From: Christensenella sp. UBA5399
GTDB lineage: Bacteria; Bacillota; Clostridia; Christensenellales; Christensenellaceae
Assembly (NCBI GenBank): GCA_002407725.1
Contig: DHOD01000078.1
Coordinates: forward strand, 8,947-16,175
Reading direction: 5' to 3'
DNA length: 7,229 nt
The position numbers and the translations under genes were made by a program. The notes under the pieces are model-generated. The model made no database searches, was not told where the DNA came from, and saw nothing but the letters and a program-made list of their open reading frames with translations. Below are positions 1 through 5,604 of this stretch, piece by piece (positions within the stretch are counted from its first letter, which is position 1; the number at the start of each line of letters is the position of its first letter).

Positions 1-4
1 GAAT

Positions 5-39
5 AAAAAGCGGCGGGAGCATTTGCTCCCGCCGTTTTT
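5..39 (-). terminator. Bidirectional intrinsic terminator of the ABC transporter operon
   Basis: A perfect 10-bp stem (CGGCGGGAGC at 11-20, GCTCCCGCCG at 25-34) closes a 4-nt loop. On the minus strand it is followed by C and then five T (plus-strand A5-A9), so it would stop transcripts leaving the permease gene, whose stop codon is 12 bp away. On the plus strand it is followed by T35-T39, so it can also stop a rightward transcript from outside the window. Confidence 0.93.
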
Positions 40-50
40 GGCTTTGCAGG

Positions 51-1709
51 TTATGCGCCGATCGCGTCAAAATCGCGTATGCCCTTTGTGAAGATGTTGC
101 TGTAGAGAAGCACGCAAAGGACGGCGAGCGCGGCTGTGACAATATAGGAGACCATGGGCCCCAATGTGAGGACCAGAATGGCGGGAACGATGGTGATTGC
201 CATGCCTGTCAAAATAACGGTCATGACGGGCATGCTCTGCTTGACAACCTGCATTTCCGTGTTCCAGTCAAAATTGTAGTTGCTCAGGTTGAGCCGCAGG
301 CCAAACAGCGAGGTGAATACCGAATACGCCAGGGGCGTCGCGTACATCATTACGGCCTGGAGCGGCGTAGGCTGCAGGGCAATGTTGATCAATGTCGAAC
401 TGATCAGCACGGCAAAGATGGTCAGGTATAAATTGACCTTAAGCTTTGCCATCAAAACATCTTTTGTCTGCACGGGCATCGTTTTGATGATCCAGAAGCT
501 CTTGCCCTCCAGTGATACGGATGCCGCCGACGGGCAGGTCATGACGATGAAGAACGAGAGGCCGACAGGCAGGATGTCTGTAAGCGTGTTGCCAAAGCCG
601 GACATCCCGATCAGGTTGAGCACGGTGCCTGCGCCGGCAACCAGTATCAGCACGGCAAATATAAGGATCAGTATGACGCCGATGCCCGAATTGAGCACAT
701 AGACCGGCGTAGAGATAAACCGCCTCCATTCGCGCCCGAACAGCGCCGCCTTTTTGGAGGACTGCTTGAGCGACGACATCTGGAAGTCCGATGAGGTACG
801 GTCTGCCGTCAGAGAGTTGTTGATGTGCTTGAAGTTTTTGGCAATGACGGCTGTAAACAGCAGGAACGCACCCACTGATACGGCGGCAAACAGTGCGAAT
901 GAAGCCATGTCAAGCGTGCAGACCGCCGCCGTGTACCATGTCACAAGCGGGTATACGCGACTGATCACCTGCATCAGCGTCTCGCCGATATTGGCGAAGT
1001 TGACCGCGATGTTGGACATGTTCATGCAGAGGTACATCCAAAGCAGCAGCGCGATTACTGTAAAGATAATGTTGGCCCCGCTTTTGCGCTTGAAGTGGGA
1101 CGCGATCCACGCAATCAGCATGCCGATGGCTGTGGCGATGATGACAGGCACCAGTGGCACCAGCAGCAGGCAGATGACAAACACAGGGTAAAAGCCTGCG
1201 GGCGGCGTGGCGTACATGGCGTACACAATGGTGGAAGGCACCAGTATGACCAGGCAAAACAGCATATTGTAGAGGTACAGGATCATCACACGGCTGGCAA
1301 TGACCGTACTGGTTTTGACAGGCAGCGACATCACCAGGTCATAATCGCGGAAGCCGAACAGTATGCCGTTTGTCTTATAGATGGTCGTGATCAGAACAGT
1401 GACACACGAGGCCGCCATCATCAGCGCGGGCAGCAGGTCGATCAGCCCAAGCGGCGCAAGGGAATCAGCCATGGTCATACTGAAGAAGACCACCAGAAAG
1501 ACCATCATGATAGCGACAAAAACCATCAGCACCGTGTATCCCGCATTGCCCGACCCGGACGCGGCCGGGGCGTTTTTTTGCGAAAGAGGGCTGCCGCTCC
1601 TGCCGAGGCTGCCCAGGGCGGGGCGTACGCTTTTCTTCTTGCTGTCAGGCCGCCTGCCCAGCGTGGAGCGCAGTTGTACTTTTAATAATAGCCACAGTTT
1701 ATTTTTCAT
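51..1709 (-). CDS. ABC exporter permease subunit, large ABC-2-like type (PF16949-like)
   Basis: A 552-residue integral membrane protein, the membrane partner of the ATPase encoded just upstream. About 60 polar, basic N-terminal residues (rich in S, K, G, P) precede the first hydrophobic segment near 58-80. Further membrane segments lie near 88-112, 141-166, 172-203, 213-232, 258-290, 340-366, 378-396, 427-446, 455-470, 493-516 and 520-540. Two cytosolic-loop motifs are typical of the family: FRDYDLVMSLPV (120-131) and SLEGKSFWIIKTMPV (399-413), which look like an internal duplication of the ABC-2 fold. The ATG at 1707-1709 lies inside the end of the ATPase gene (11-bp overlap) and has GGAG about 10 nt upstream, which fits translational coupling. 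The substrate cannot be read from sequence. Family-level assignment is from motif recognition, with no search run. Confidence 0.85.
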   Translation of the reverse strand: MKNKLWLLLKVQLRSTLGRRPDSKKKSVRPALGSLGRSGSPLSQKNAPAASGSGNAGYTVLMVFVAIMMVFLVVFFSMTMADSLAPLGLIDLLPALMMAASCVTVLITTIYKTNGILFGFRDYDLVMSLPVKTSTVIASRVMILYLYNMLFCLVILVPSTIVYAMYATPPAGFYPVFVICLLLVPLVPVIIATAIGMLIAWIASHFKRKSGANIIFTVIALLLWMYLCMNMSNIAVNFANIGETLMQVISRVYPLVTWYTAAVCTLDMASFALFAAVSVGAFLLFTAVIAKNFKHINNSLTADRTSSDFQMSSLKQSSKKAALFGREWRRFISTPVYVLNSGIGVILILIFAVLILVAGAGTVLNLIGMSGFGNTLTDILPVGLSFFIVMTCPSAASVSLEGKSFWIIKTMPVQTKDVLMAKLKVNLYLTIFAVLISSTLINIALQPTPLQAVMMYATPLAYSVFTSLFGLRLNLSNYNFDWNTEMQVVKQSMPVMTVILTGMAITIVPAILVLTLGPMVSYIVTAALAVLCVLLYSNIFTKGIRDFDAIGA

Positions 1710-2415
1710 GATCGGTTAACTCCAAAAAAACATCCTCGAGACTGGAATTGCCGCGAACCTCTTCCATTGTGCCGGAAACGAGCAAGCGGCCTTCCTTGAT
1801 GATGGCGACTTTGTCGCACAGCTTTTCGGCAACCTCCAGTATATGGGTCGAAAAAAAGATTGCGCTGCCGCCATTGCAAAGATCACGCATAAATCCTTTT
1901 AATATGTGCGATGCCTTGGGGTCCAGCCCCACAAAGGGCTCGTCCAGCACCAGCAGCCGGGGTTTGTGGATCAATGCGGAGATAACAGCCAACTTTTGCT
2001 TCATGCCGTGAGAGTACGAGGAAATTTGATCGCCCAGGTTGCGCGTGATTTCAAAAGCGTCTGCGTACTTGCCGATTGACGCCTCCCGCTCCGCTTTTTC
2101 AATAGAGAAAATATCGCCTACAAAGTTGAGGTACTGTATCCCTGTCATGTGCTCGTACAGGTCGGGGTTGTCGGGGATATACGCGGTAATCTGCTTGCAT
2201 TCGACGGGCTTCTCCTGTATGGACATACCGTCGATTTCAATGGAACCTTCCTCGAAATCCAGTATGCCCACGACAGCTTTGATCGTGGTTGTCTTGCCCG
2301 CGCCGTTGTGGCCGATAAAGGCGAAAATATCACCATTTGCCACGTCCAGCGAAAGGTTGTCGACGGCCTTTGTACCACCCTTATAGGTTTTGGATAGGTT
2401 TTTGATTTTCAGCAA
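1699..2415 (-). CDS. ABC transporter ATP-binding protein, partner of the downstream permease
   Basis: The ATPase of a two-component ABC exporter. I prefer a TTG start at 2413-2415, giving MLKIKNLSKTYKGG (238 aa): AAAGGAG lies about 8 nt upstream and the N-terminus then matches the usual start of the fold. A GTG at 2422-2424 would add three residues but directly abuts the Shine-Dalgarno. Counted from the TTG: Walker A GHNGAGKTT (35-43), IPDNPDLYEHMTG in the Q-loop region (80-92), signature SHGMKQK (135-141) in place of LSGGQ, Walker B LLVLDEP (154-160), D-loop GLDP (163-166) and switch His in STHILE (189-194). The altered signature and IPDNP stretch recur in Gram-positive drug or peptide exporter ATPases, so the site should be active. 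First gene of the operon; overlaps the permease by 11 bp. Confidence 0.94.
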   Translation of the reverse strand: MLKIKNLSKTYKGGTKAVDNLSLDVANGDIFAFIGHNGAGKTTTIKAVVGILDFEEGSIEIDGMSIQEKPVECKQITAYIPDNPDLYEHMTGIQYLNFVGDIFSIEKAEREASIGKYADAFEITRNLGDQISSYSHGMKQKLAVISALIHKPRLLVLDEPFVGLDPKASHILKGFMRDLCNGGSAIFFSTHILEVAEKLCDKVAIIKEGRLLVSGTMEEVRGNSSLEDVFLELTDHEK

Positions 2416-2437
2416 TGCCCTCACTCCTTTTTCAAAA

Positions 2438-2475
2438 GATTGTTTATTGTGGTAATTAGATTATAACAAACAATC
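2438..2475 (-). promoter_or_regulatory. Inverted repeat overlapping the ABC promoter, candidate operator
   Basis: GATTGTTTATT (2438-2448) and AACAAACAATC (2465-2475) are inverted copies of an 11-mer with one mismatch, separated by 16 bp. One arm sits in the spacer beside the -10, the other downstream of the predicted start site. This is where a dimeric repressor would act. No regulator gene is next to the operon inside the window. The motif does not match the YtrA-type operator (AGTGTA-TACACT) known for some related systems. Confidence 0.5.
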
Positions 2476-2488
2476 AAGTGACCGTCAA
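2460..2488 (-). promoter_or_regulatory. Sigma-A-type promoter of the ABC transporter operon
   Basis: On the minus strand, TTGACG (2483-2488) and TATAAT (2460-2465) are separated by exactly 17 bp. Transcription would start near 2453, leaving a leader of about 38 nt before the TTG start of the ATPase. The -35 context ATTGACGG also occurs in the ABC-F promoter at 5083-5088. An inverted repeat overlaps this promoter (see 2438-2475). Confidence 0.85.
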
Positions 2489-2569
2489 TAAATTTTATAA
2501 AAAATTGCAATTTGGTTTGTCCTGCTCCCAGTCGTTTAGAAATAAGACAGGCGTATCGAATCACTTGAA

Positions 2570-2627
2570 GCATTCAATGGAATGCCTACAGCGTTTTGAT
2601 TTATAATTTTCACAATAAGGAACGCTG
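2570..2627. repeat. Two short inverted repeats in the 2489-2714 intergenic region
   Basis: GCATTC-AATG-GAATGC (2570-2585) is a 6-bp stem with a 4-nt loop. CAGCGTT (2589-2595) and AACGCTG (2621-2627) form a 7-bp inverted repeat around an AT-rich core that includes TATAAT (2602-2607) without a matching -35. Neither has a T-run, so they are not terminators. They are described only; no function is assigned. Confidence 0.3.
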
Positions 2628-2635
2628 CATACTCC

Positions 2636-2682
2636 TGCAATAAAGAATCTTGAAGGATTCAGTTGTATAATTCTTTATTGCA
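2636..2682 (+). promoter_or_regulatory. 13-bp perfect inverted repeat upstream of the nitroreductase gene
   Basis: TGCAATAAAGAAT (2636-2648) and ATTCTTTATTGCA (2670-2682) are perfect inverted copies around a 21-nt centre. The centre ends in a TATAAT-like -10 (2666-2671), whose last two bases overlap the right arm. No good -35 sits 16-18 bp upstream (17 bp gives AAGAAT). If the TATAAT is used, the repeat brackets the core promoter as an operator would. If transcription starts further up, it would instead form a hairpin in the leader, ending 22 nt before the Shine-Dalgarno. Confidence 0.5.
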
Positions 2683-2714
2683 TCCGCGATAACACATATT
2701 AATGAGGTGGTTAT

Positions 2715-3314
2715 ATGGAAAGCAAATTTGGGGAAATTATTGCGCGCAGGCGCACGTACTATTCAATTAAAAACGAGAGCCCGCTGACCGACCAGGATTT
2801 GGAGGATTTGCTGAAGCATGCGCTTAAATACACGCCAACGGCACACAACACGCAGCTGACGCGCATTGTGCTGCTGCTGCGGGGGGCGCACGCTACGTTT
2901 TGGGACTTGGTGATGGACGCGATCCGCGAGGCGAATCCCGGGCAGGATATGGAAGCCAGCGAAATGAAAATCAGCCAGTTCCGCGATGGATACGGCACGG
3001 CGCTTTTCTACAACGACACGCGGAAAACAAAGGAATCGATTGAAGAGATGCCTTTGTATAAGGATGAATTTGAGAGCTGGGCGCACCATGCCAACGCAAT
3101 GCTGCAGTTTTCCGTCTGGAACATGCTGGAGGAGGCCGGTATGGGGGCGTCGCTCCAGCACTACAATCCTATTGTGGACGAACGTGCGCGCAAACAGTTT
3201 GATATCGATCCCGAATGGGAACTGATCGCGCAGATGCCGTTTGGCGTGGTCTATGCGGATACGTGGGAACGGGAATTTGACCCCATAGACACGCGTTTTA
3301 TGGTCAAAGATTAA
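2715..3314 (+). CDS. FMN-dependent nitroreductase family protein, Frm2-like subgroup
   Basis: A 199-residue soluble flavoprotein of the nitroreductase superfamily, probably a homodimer using FMN and NAD(P)H to reduce nitro compounds, quinones or similar electrophiles. Visible features: the N-terminal FMN-phosphate motif RRRTYYSI (11-18), TPTAHNTQ (40-47) with the flavin-contacting Asn, and the C-terminal block AGMGASLQHYNP (141-152) followed by QMPFG (173-177). ASLQHYNP, QMPFG and the helix around MPLYKDEFESW (112-122) are typical of the Frm2/Hbn1-like branch, which also includes small bacterial stress-induced nitroreductases. Length is normal for that branch. The ATG at 2715 follows GAGGTGG (2704-2710) at 4-5 nt. 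It is monocistronic: the next gene converges 7 bp away. The natural substrate is not evident. Confidence 0.9.
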   Translation: MESKFGEIIARRRTYYSIKNESPLTDQDLEDLLKHALKYTPTAHNTQLTRIVLLLRGAHATFWDLVMDAIREANPGQDMEASEMKISQFRDGYGTALFYNDTRKTKESIEEMPLYKDEFESWAHHANAMLQFSVWNMLEEAGMGASLQHYNPIVDERARKQFDIDPEWELIAQMPFGVVYADTWEREFDPIDTRFMVKD

Positions 3315-3339
3315 CACCGGTTTATTCAAAATCGGTGTT
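3313..3339. other. Hairpin spanning both stop codons of a convergent gene pair
   Basis: AACACCG (3313-3319) and CGGTGTT (3333-3339) form a 7-bp perfect stem that can be extended inward by TTT/AAA pairing. It begins inside the nitroreductase TAA (3312-3314) and encloses the ABC-F stop (3322-3324). There is no T-run on either strand, so it is a weak candidate terminator at best. It may instead mark mRNA 3' ends for both genes. Confidence 0.4.
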
Positions 3340-4815
3340 CAAGTCCACTACGCCGGTGGCGATGTTTCGGATAAACGCGGTATCGTGCTCCACAAAAACC
3401 ATTGTGGGGCGCGATTTTACTATCGCATCCTCCACCTGCAGGCGCGACAGGACGTCTATAAAGTTGAGCGGTTCGTCCCAGATGTACAGGTGCGCGCTTT
3501 CGCACAGGCTTTTGGCAATCAGCACTTTCTTTTTCTGCCCTTCGCTGAAATCCGCTATATCTTTCTCAAACTGCACACGCGCAAAGTCCAGCTTGCGCAG
3601 CAATGTCAGCAGCAGGCTTTTATCCACGCCGGAAGCATCGACAAACTCGTTGAGGCTGCCATGTAAAAAGGACGTATCCTGCGGAACGTAAGAGATGACA
3701 ACCCCGCTGCCAACCCGCAGGTTGCCGGTGTAGGGGATCTCCTGCCCCACAAGCATCTTTAGTATGCTGGATTTGCCGCTGCCGTTTTTGCCGGAAATTG
3801 CGAGCCGGTCACCCCGGCGCAGCTGGAAGCCGATATCCCGGAAAATGGTCCTGCCGTCGTACGAAAGCGAGAGGCCTTCGGCCTCCGCGACGATGGGAGA
3901 TTTATACTCGAGCGGGCGGAAGAACAATTCGTCCGTCTGCTCCACATTTTTGAGCAGTGACGCTTTCTGGTCGATCGCGTTGTGAACGCGCGTTTCGGCA
4001 GATTTGGAGCGCTTCATCATTTTGGCGGCCTGTGCGCCAATGTGCCCGCGGTCGGGGCGCAGGCCCGCGACACGCTCGCCTTTTTTGGATTTTTCCACCT
4101 TGTCGGACCAGCGCTCTGTGCGCTCGGCAGTTTCTTTTAACCGCCGGATATCTTTTTTCAGTCGCTCATTCTGCTCCATCTCATGGTTGTCCGCCCACAG
4201 CCTGTTTTGCTGCCACGATGAAAAGTTGCCCTTTTGTACCTCGATGTTGGCGCGGTTGATGGAGAGCACATGGTCGATACATCCGTCGATAAAGTCCCTG
4301 TCGTGCGACACCAGTATATATCCTTTTTTGGAATCGAGATACCGGCTCAGCACCCGGCGCGCGTGGCTGTCCAGGTGGTTGGTGGGCTCGTCGATCAGCA
4401 GAAATCGTCCTTCCTTCAAGAACAATGCCGCCAACAGCACTTTTGTCTGCTCGCCGCCGGAGAGCGTTTCAAACGGTTGGTATAAAAGGCCTTCGTCCGC
4501 CTCCAGTTTGTTCAGCTCGCGCATGAGCTGCCATTGCTCCGCCTCGCCCGAGACGGCGTCCGCAATTTCCCATGTCTCGCGGGATTTATCTTCCACTGCA
4601 AAAGGGAAGTAATCAAACCCCACGGATGAACTGATGCTGCCCTGGTATTCGTACCTGCCCATCAGCAGGTTTAATAGCGTTGTCTTGCCACGGCCGTTGC
4701 GGCCGACAAGGCCGAGCTTCCAGTCGGTATCGAGCGTGATGTTTACATTTTCAAAAATATTGTCATAGCTGCCTTCATAGCCGAAGGTCAGGTTTTTGAT
4801 GCTGATCAAAGACAT
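3322..4815 (-). CDS. ABC-F ribosomal protection protein, Lsa-type
   Basis: A 497-residue cytosolic protein with two ABC ATPase domains and no membrane segments. Members of this group bind the ribosomal E site and displace lincosamides, streptogramin A and pleuromutilins. Domain 1: Walker A GRNGRGKT (38-45), signature LSGGEQ (118-123), Walker B FLLIDEP (138-144), SHD (170-172). A charged alpha-helical interdomain linker runs about 200-300; its tip in this family sets drug specificity. Domain 2: Walker A GKNGSGKS (342-349), YVPQD (376-380), signature FSEGQKKK (423-430), LYIWDEPLNFIDV (443-455), EHD (476-478). FSEGQKKK and WDEPLNFIDV are hallmarks of the Lsa/Vga side of the family, and length matches Lsa(A) (about 498 aa). 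The ATG at 4813-4815 follows AGGAGG (4828-4833). An in-frame ATG at 4980 was rejected because the extension crosses a terminator and lacks a Shine-Dalgarno. The resistance spectrum is inferred from family only. Confidence 0.93.
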   Translation of the reverse strand: MSLISIKNLTFGYEGSYDNIFENVNITLDTDWKLGLVGRNGRGKTTLLNLLMGRYEYQGSISSSVGFDYFPFAVEDKSRETWEIADAVSGEAEQWQLMRELNKLEADEGLLYQPFETLSGGEQTKVLLAALFLKEGRFLLIDEPTNHLDSHARRVLSRYLDSKKGYILVSHDRDFIDGCIDHVLSINRANIEVQKGNFSSWQQNRLWADNHEMEQNERLKKDIRRLKETAERTERWSDKVEKSKKGERVAGLRPDRGHIGAQAAKMMKRSKSAETRVHNAIDQKASLLKNVEQTDELFFRPLEYKSPIVAEAEGLSLSYDGRTIFRDIGFQLRRGDRLAISGKNGSGKSSILKMLVGQEIPYTGNLRVGSGVVISYVPQDTSFLHGSLNEFVDASGVDKSLLLTLLRKLDFARVQFEKDIADFSEGQKKKVLIAKSLCESAHLYIWDEPLNFIDVLSRLQVEDAIVKSRPTMVFVEHDTAFIRNIATGVVDLNTDFE

Positions 4816-4861
4816 AATAAGATGCCACCTCCTATGGGTTTGTATGCCAAACCCCAAACAC

Positions 4862-4902
4862 AAAAAAACAGGCCGCAGTGTACAATTACACACGTGCCCT
4901 GT
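4862..4902 (-). terminator. Intrinsic terminator inside the ABC-F leader
   Basis: On the minus strand ACAGG (4902-4898) and CCTGT (4872-4868) close a hairpin. Inside are C-G and CG-CG pairs with single-base bulges and an apical GTGTA-ATTG-TACAC stem-loop. A run of seven T (4868-4862) follows. It lies between the promoter and the start codon, about 47 nt before the ABC-F ATG, so it can only serve as a conditional stop. Confidence 0.8.
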
Positions 4903-5004
4903 CGGTAAGCGTTTCTTTGAATTAAAAGGCGGTATCAAAATGCGTAATTTCCTGCGGTGCGCCAAAGCTAAACCGTGCATGCAATGGTGCGGTAACTAAA
5001 TTTT

Positions 5005-5025
5005 TTAGCAGGAATATTTGCGCAT
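5005..5025 (-). CDS. Leader peptide MRKYSC (uORF) of the ABC-F gene
   Basis: ATG CGC AAA TAT TCC TGC TAA encodes a six-residue peptide. It has a strong Shine-Dalgarno, AAAAGGAGA (5039-5031), five nt upstream, better placed than that of the main gene. It lies about 30 nt after the predicted transcription start. Its whole coding sequence is complementary to leader segment 4940-4955, so its translation would directly decide leader folding. Short uORFs of this kind precede erm, vga(A)- and vmlR-type genes, where drug-stalled ribosomes induce the downstream gene. The peptide itself matches nothing I know. Confidence 0.75.
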   Translation of the reverse strand: MRKYSC

Positions 5026-5059
5026 TGGACTCTCCTTTTCAAAATGGTTTATATATAGG

Positions 5060-5088
5060 ATGATAGCATTAAAAACAATTGCCGTCAA
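5060..5088 (-). promoter_or_regulatory. Sigma-A-type promoter of the ABC-F leader and gene
   Basis: On the minus strand TTGACG (5083-5088) and TATCAT (5060-5065) are separated by exactly 17 bp, giving a start near 5053. The -35 is embedded in a small inverted repeat, TTGCC (5079-5083) / GGCAA (5090-5094). It is arranged back to back with the plus-strand promoter at 5122-5130. Confidence 0.8.
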
Positions 5089-5121
5089 TGGCAAAAAATG
5101 ACTATCAAAAGAAGAGAACTA

Positions 5122-5130
5122 TGGTATAAT
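5122..5130 (+). promoter_or_regulatory. Extended -10 promoter placing the start site at the ATG of the small HTH/TM gene
   Basis: TGGTATAAT is a perfect extended -10 (TGnTATAAT). No convincing -35 is present 17 bp upstream (CTATCA at 5102-5107), as is common for extended -10 promoters. Only six bases (AAAATT, 5131-5136) separate it from the ATG at 5137, so transcription should begin at or next to the A of the start codon. Confidence 0.65.
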
Positions 5131-5136
5131 AAAATT

Positions 5137-5511
5137 ATGGAAAAAACGGCGTCTATGGCATCTGCATATAAAATCCTGGGGGAGCTTTCGCGGTACGAGG
5201 ACGGACTTGATTACCGCAAACTCAAGCTTAAATTTCCTTTTTTGAACGTAGGCCGCCTGCTGGAGTGGCTGGAAACGCTGGGCTATGTATCCCACAAAAT
5301 TACGGCGTACCGGGTTGTGGAAAACAGGGATATACGCATCCAGCATGATGAGGATGATTTGTGGTACCCGACAGAACTTGGCTTGACGGCGCTGGACCAG
5401 TTTGAAGAAAGCAGGTCGTCCTCCTCCCGCGTGAAGCTGGCAATCGTGCTGGCGGCCGTGGTTGTGGGCTGTGTTGTCATCTTTTTCCTGATAGGGACGT
5501 CGCCGCCGTAA
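5137..5511 (+). CDS. Small winged-helix-like protein with a C-terminal membrane anchor
   Basis: A 124-residue protein I do not recognise by name. Residues about 8-92 look like a winged-helix fold: helix AYKILGELSRYEDG, helix DYRKLKLKFPF, recognition-type helix VGRLLEWLETLGYVSHKI (38-55), a wing-like stretch, and a closing helix WYPTELGLTALDQFEES (76-92). A serine-rich hinge (93-98) leads to a single hydrophobic segment, VKLAIVLAAVVVGCVVIFFLIG (99-120 region), and a four-residue tail, as in tail-anchored proteins. The in-frame ATG at 5098 lies upstream of the only visible promoter and has no Shine-Dalgarno, so I start at 5137. There is no Shine-Dalgarno there either; the message appears leaderless. 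It is divergent from the ABC-F gene and followed by its own terminator. A DNA-binding or protein-interaction role at the membrane is inference only. Confidence 0.75.
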   Translation: MEKTASMASAYKILGELSRYEDGLDYRKLKLKFPFLNVGRLLEWLETLGYVSHKITAYRVVENRDIRIQHDEDDLWYPTELGLTALDQFEESRSSSSRVKLAIVLAAVVVGCVVIFFLIGTSPP

Positions 5512-5539
5512 GGGAGCATGTTCTTGGCGAAAGCACATT

Positions 5540-5570
5540 ATGTGGAGGGAAACTCCACATTTTTTATTTT
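5540..5570 (+). terminator. Intrinsic terminator after the small HTH/TM gene
   Basis: ATGTGGAG (5540-5547) and CTCCACAT (5553-5560) form a perfect 8-bp stem with loop GGAAA, followed by TTTTTATTTT (5561-5570). It begins 28 nt after the stop codon and separates this gene from the flagellin transcription unit. Confidence 0.92.
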
Positions 5571-5604
5571 CTTGTGGGAAAATCATAGAAAACCTTTAAA
5601 AAAC

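Larger units (their letters stand above)
4816..5053 (-). promoter_or_regulatory. Attenuator leader of the ABC-F gene with alternative RNA structures
   Basis: The roughly 238-nt leader holds, in transcript order, a uORF (5025-5005), an anti-antiterminator-like segment, a terminator and the gene's Shine-Dalgarno. Segment 1 is the uORF coding sequence (5025-5008, ATGCGC to CCTGC). Segment 2 (4955-4940, GCAGGAAATTACGCAT) can pair with segment 1 through about 15 base pairs. Segment 3 (4893-4884, GTGTGTAATT) lies in the 5' arm and loop of the terminator and can pair over 10 positions (two G-U) with AATTACGCAT of segment 2. Further, GCAG of segment 2 can pair with CTGC (4878-4875). Ribosomes stalled on the uORF would mask segment 1, free segment 2 to open the terminator, and allow readthrough. 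A further 6-bp hairpin (GGGTTT/AAACCC, 4836-4854) sits just before the Shine-Dalgarno. Confidence 0.75.

Noticed and set aside
1095..1685. Plus-strand frame of 196 codons opposite the permease.
   Set aside because: The translation is Q/H/D/R-rich and without any recognisable pattern; the opposite strand encodes a convincing membrane protein with two family motifs.
2589..2627. Possible terminator or riboswitch in the 2489-2714 intergenic region.
   Set aside because: The short inverted repeats have no T-run and no known riboswitch core that I can recognise.
2763..3329. Minus-strand frame of 188 codons opposite the nitroreductase.
   Set aside because: Shadow of a well-supported nitroreductase gene; no ribosome binding site or motif.
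4816..4980. N-terminal extension of the ABC-F protein from the ATG at 4980.
   Set aside because: No Shine-Dalgarno, runs through an intrinsic terminator, and gives an N-terminus unlike the family.
5098..5136. Upstream ATG adding 13 residues to the small HTH/TM protein.
   Set aside because: It lies upstream of the only visible promoter, overlaps the -10, and has no Shine-Dalgarno.
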